Below, in pieces: positions 7,625-9,702 of a stretch of 9,702 bases of DNA. The first letter of the stretch is position 1; each line of letters starts with the position of its first letter. The stretch lies in contig CAJUGP010000032.1 of NCBI GenBank assembly GCA_910586365.1, positions 1-9,702 on the forward strand, in the 5' to 3' direction. The notes under the pieces are model-generated. The model was not told where the DNA came from. It searched no databases and saw only the letters and a program-made list of their open reading frames with translations. The position numbers were made by a program, and so were the translations under genes. The DNA comes from an uncultured Christensenella sp. (GTDB lineage: Bacteria > Bacillota > Clostridia > Christensenellales > Borkfalkiaceae).

Positions 7625-8455
7625 ATGGATTATTGGACGGCAATTTGGCAATCGTTCGTACTTGGCGCGGTGCAGGGACTCACGGAGTTCCTGCCCGTTT
7701 CGTCAAGCGGACATTTAACGCTCCTGCAAAAGATACTCGGTTACGATATCGGCGGGGGAAGCATGATGTTCGTCAACGTAATGCTGCACCTCGGCACGCT
7801 GCTCGCCGTGATTTTCGTATTCCGTAAAGACATTCTCGCGCTTTTCAAAAAGCCGTTCAAAACGCTTTTGATGCTGATCGTCGCCACGATTCCCGCAGGC
7901 GTGATCGGGCTGCTTTTTAACGATAAGATCGACGCGCTGTTTCAAGGCGAGAACGCGCTGTTCGTGCTGGCGATCTTCTTTTCCGTGACGGCGGCGCTGC
8001 TGCTTATCTGCGAATTGGTCGCGCTGCGCACGAAGAATCCGCGCGAGCTCGGTTGGAAAAACGCCGTACCCATGGGACTCATGCAGGCGGTCGCGCTCTT
8101 CCCCGGCATTTCGCGCAGCGGTTCGACGATTGTCGCGGGCACGCTGACGCGCGCGAAGCCCAACGACGTGGCGAAATTTTCCTTTTTGATGAGTATTCCC
8201 GTCATTTTGGGCAGCGCGCTCGTGGAGATCAAAGGCGTCGTGTTCGATCACCCCGAAACGATCACCGCGATGGGCTGGGCGGGCGCCGTCGGGATCCTCG
8301 TCGGAATCGTCAGCTCGGCAGTGTTCGGGCTTCTTGCCATCAAGCTCATGCTCAAAGTTATCGGCAAGGCGAATTACAAATGGTTTGCGGTGTATCTCGT
8401 GCTGTTGTCGCTCACCTGCGTGTGGTTGCAGGCGGCGCAGATTTTACCCGCATAA
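7625..8455 (+). CDS. uppP: Undecaprenyl-pyrophosphate phosphatase (UppP/BacA)
   Basis: This integral membrane enzyme removes a phosphate from undecaprenyl pyrophosphate to regenerate the C55-P lipid carrier for peptidoglycan and other wall polymers; high levels give bacitracin tolerance. The 276 residues match the family length, with several hydrophobic helices. Motif 1 is QGLTEFLPVSSSGH, with Q17, E21, S27 and H30. Motif 2 is PGISRSGS (160-167), with the phosphate-binding R164. Both are intact. The ATG at 7625 follows AAAGGAA (7614-7620) by 4 bases and lies 12 bases after the lipoprotein stop, so the two genes are very probably cotranscribed. The start is consistent with the conserved N-terminal helix preceding motif 1. 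Confidence 0.97.
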   Translation: MDYWTAIWQSFVLGAVQGLTEFLPVSSSGHLTLLQKILGYDIGGGSMMFVNVMLHLGTLLAVIFVFRKDILALFKKPFKTLLMLIVATIPAGVIGLLFNDKIDALFQGENALFVLAIFFSVTAALLLICELVALRTKNPRELGWKNAVPMGLMQAVALFPGISRSGSTIVAGTLTRAKPNDVAKFSFLMSIPVILGSALVEIKGVVFDHPETITAMGWAGAVGILVGIVSSAVFGLLAIKLMLKVIGKANYKWFAVYLVLLSLTCVWLQAAQILPA

Positions 8456-8497
8456 ATCGCAGAGTTCTCCGCATACTGTCGGTATCGGAGGTAAAAT

Positions 8498-8650
8498 ATG
8501 AGATTGAATTGCGGAGATACCTGCCCCAAGACGGGTGCGTATAAGGTGATCGACGAGCACGGCAACGTTCTGAGCACGATTTACGTCGGCGAGGGCGAAA
8601 CCATGCCCCCCACGCAGTATTCCGACTGCCATTACGAATCGCAATCGTAA
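8498..8650 (+). CDS. 50-residue Cys-containing small protein, possibly YjzC-like
   Basis: A short open frame encodes 50 residues: it opens with MRLNCGDTCPKTGAYKVIDE and ends in SDCHYESQS. The strong GGAGG (8487-8491) lies 6 bases before the ATG, and a strong terminator follows 25 bases after the stop, so it is very likely translated. Visible features are a CxxxC pair (C5, C9), a third Cys next to His (C44, H45), and a G-Y-x-V-x-D-x-x-G pattern followed by GEGETMPPTQ. The general layout (Pro-x-x-Gly-x-Tyr, then Gly-Glu-x-x-x-Pro-Pro-Thr) recalls the small YjzC-like family of Firmicutes, from memory and without a search. It could be a small beta-rich or metal-binding protein; the function is unknown. 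It sits 42 bases after uppP and probably shares its transcript. Confidence 0.75.
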   Translation: MRLNCGDTCPKTGAYKVIDEHGNVLSTIYVGEGETMPPTQYSDCHYESQS

Positions 8651-8675
8651 AAAGCGGAAAATCACAACCGATAAA

Positions 8676-8710
8676 GAGGGCGGAGCGCAAATTTTGCGCT
8701 CCGCCTTTCT
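8676..8710 (+). terminator. Strong intrinsic terminator ending the lipoprotein-uppP-small gene unit
   Basis: GGCGGAGCGCAA (8679-8690) pairs perfectly with TTGCGCTCCGCC (8694-8705), a 12-bp GC-rich stem with a 3-base loop, followed by TTTCT. It lies 25 bases after the small gene's stop and 30 bases before the yunB start. The complementary strand has only a weak CTCTTTAT tract, so termination is mainly on the plus strand. Confidence 0.92.
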
Positions 8711-8727
8711 AAACGGCGAAAATCGTA

Positions 8728-8735
8728 CATATGAT
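8728..8735 (+). promoter_or_regulatory. Possible -10 element just upstream of yunB
   Basis: CATATGAT matches six of eight positions of the Bacillus sigma-E -10 consensus (CATACAAT). The embedded TATGAT (8730-8735) is also one mismatch from a sigma-A -10. No convincing -35 is seen 16-18 bases upstream. Transcription from here would begin almost at the GTG start of yunB. The assignment rests on the known sigma-E control of yunB in B. subtilis plus this partial match. Confidence 0.35.
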
Positions 8736-8740
8736 ATTTC

Positions 8741-9409
8741 GTGGCTAAGTATCGCAGCAGATCGTCAATCATAAAGCGTCGCATCGTGATCGCGCTGTTT
8801 TGCGCGGGGATTATCGCGCTCGCCGTGTTCGTGCAGAAAAACGTGACGGGCGTTCTTAAATCGATCGCCGAGGCGAGCATGCGTTCGATTACGACGGTCG
8901 CCGTCAACGACGCCGTTTATTACACGCTTTCCGATCAGATACGTTACGAGGATCTCGTCAACGTCGAACGCGACGGCGCGGGCGCGATCGTAGCGATCAC
9001 GTCCAATTCCTTTCAGATCAACCGCATAGCGCGCGATACGGCGTATATGTCGCAGCAAAATCTATCGAAGATGAGCGAAGGCGGCGTGGAAGTGCCGCTC
9101 GGCGCGTTTACGGGCGTCGAGGCGTGGGCAGGTTTCGGACCGAAGATCGGCGTCAAGATCATTCCCATTTCCAACGTCGCCTGCCGTTTCGTTTCGGAAT
9201 TTGTGGAAGCGGGCATCAACCAAACGAAGCATTCCATTTATCTCGAAATCGTCGCTGATATTTCGATCGTCATGCCGTCGGGCACGAGCAATTTTTCTTC
9301 GCTCACCGAGGTGCTCGTGTGCGAAAGCGTGCTGCTCGGCAAGGTGCCCGATACCTATTTGCAGGCGGATATTTTCGGCAACGGTTACCCGCTTGCGCCT
9401 GCTTCGTGA
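8741..9409 (+). CDS. yunB: Sporulation protein YunB
   Basis: The 222 residues match the YunB family in layout and length. A short basic N-terminus is followed by one transmembrane helix (about 15-31), then the SIAEASMRSITTVAVNDAV segment typical of the family (about 44-62) and NVERDGAGAIVAITSNSFQINRI. After these come EVPLGAFTGVEAWAGFGPKIGVKI, and a C-terminal part (GINQTKHSIYLEIVADISIVMP) ending in GKVPDTYL. In B. subtilis yunB is transcribed in the mother cell under sigma-E and is needed for efficient sporulation; its molecular role is unclear. The start is the GTG at 8741; the ATG at 8731 is in another frame and stops after five codons. No Shine-Dalgarno is visible before this GTG, so a leaderless message or a wrong start are both possible. 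Its end overlaps murG tail to tail. Confidence 0.9.
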   Translation: MAKYRSRSSIIKRRIVIALFCAGIIALAVFVQKNVTGVLKSIAEASMRSITTVAVNDAVYYTLSDQIRYEDLVNVERDGAGAIVAITSNSFQINRIARDTAYMSQQNLSKMSEGGVEVPLGAFTGVEAWAGFGPKIGVKIIPISNVACRFVSEFVEAGINQTKHSIYLEIVADISIVMPSGTSNFSSLTEVLVCESVLLGKVPDTYLQADIFGNGYPLAPAS

Positions 9410-9702
9410 AGAAGGGATTTGATAAGATCGACGATTTCGGGCGTGCCGCTGCGCACGCCGCAATGAACGAGCGCGGCTTTTATCGCCGCGTTTTTGTGTG
9501 CAAGCGCGAGCGTATCCACAACGTTCGCGCAATCGTTTTCGCGCAAAATCGTGCACAGTCCCGATTTTTCAAAGTACAGAGCGTTGTCGAGCTGGTCGCC
9601 GCGCGAACTCTTTTCAAGCGGCACGAACACGGCGTTCTTTTTCAGGCACAGCACTTCAAACACGGTGTTGCTGCCCGCGCGGCACAGCACCAGATCGGCG
9701 CA
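9385..9702 (-). CDS. murG: MurG glycosyltransferase, C-terminal part (runs off window)
   Basis: MurG transfers GlcNAc from UDP-GlcNAc to lipid I, making lipid II on the inner face of the membrane. The open frame enters at the right edge and ends with TAA at 9387-9385, giving the last 105 residues; the start and N-terminal domain lie outside the window. The visible part is the C-terminal UDP-GlcNAc-binding domain: CADLVLCRAGSNTVFE (fragment residues 1-16) and the VPLEKSSRGDQLDNA segment (27-41), with the Gln-x-x-Asn-Ala pattern of the nucleotide-sugar site. A typical helical tail follows. The last 25 bp overlap yunB on the opposite strand. An apparent GTG start at 9690 is an internal Val codon. 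Confidence 0.93.
   Translation of the reverse strand, partial: CADLVLCRAGSNTVFEVLCLKKNAVFVPLEKSSRGDQLDNALYFEKSGLCTILRENDCANVVDTLALAHKNAAIKAALVHCGVRSGTPEIVDLIKSLLHEAGASG

Noticed and set aside
5951..7651. A 566-codon open frame on the minus strand, antisense to the foldase lipoprotein
   Set aside because: It is explained by codon choice in the sense gene (few TTA, CTA, TCA codons). The translation is rich in Arg, Ile, Val and Phe with no recognisable motif, and there is no ribosome binding site or promoter.
9062..9556. A 164-codon minus-strand frame spanning yunB and murG
   Set aside because: It lies in a different frame from the clear MurG tail and crosses the clear YunB coding region. The product is Arg/His-rich, with no motif.

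Overview
The window reads as an ordinary chromosomal housekeeping segment from a low-to-mid GC Gram-positive (Bacillota) anaerobe, most likely of the class Clostridia. The reasons are the prs-pth-mfd-PrsA/SurA-like order typical of Firmicutes, strong AGGAGG-type ribosome binding sites, sigma-A-like promoters, a lipoprotein foldase with a lipobox, and a yunB sporulation gene. Base composition and codon use look uniform. I saw no mobile element, tRNA, rRNA or CRISPR array.

Layout. Bases 2-154 are the 3' end of an unidentified membrane-protein gene, closed by an intrinsic terminator (165-194). A very good promoter (240-268) then drives prs (305-1252, PRPP synthetase), pth (1343-1906, peptidyl-tRNA hydrolase) and mfd (1903-5286, transcription-repair coupling factor). 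pth and mfd overlap by ATGA. Two perfect inverted repeats sit between prs and pth. A second promoter (5304-5332), just past the mfd stop, drives a 740-residue secreted foldase-like lipoprotein (5390-7612). That gene is followed after 12 bases by uppP (7625-8455, undecaprenyl-pyrophosphate phosphatase) and then by a 50-codon cysteine-containing small gene (8498-8650). A strong 12-bp stem terminator (8676-8710) ends this unit. The sporulation gene yunB (8741-9409, GTG start, no visible Shine-Dalgarno) follows, and its 3' end overlaps by 25 bp the 3' end of a convergent murG fragment (9385-9702, minus strand) that runs off the window.

How the genes fit together. The first operon covers nucleotide precursor supply (PRPP), rescue of peptidyl-tRNA and repair of transcription-blocking lesions. 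The second concerns the cell envelope: an extracytoplasmic folding factor and recycling of the undecaprenyl carrier lipid. The same lipid carries the substrate of MurG, encoded at the right edge. YunB belongs to the mother-cell sporulation programme in Bacillus, so the organism probably forms, or descends from organisms that form, endospores.

No novel multi-gene system is visible. The items most worth a second look are the foldase, whose parvulin domain appears to be split by a large Tyr-rich insertion and to have lost a conserved His; the small Cys protein; and the possibly leaderless start of yunB.
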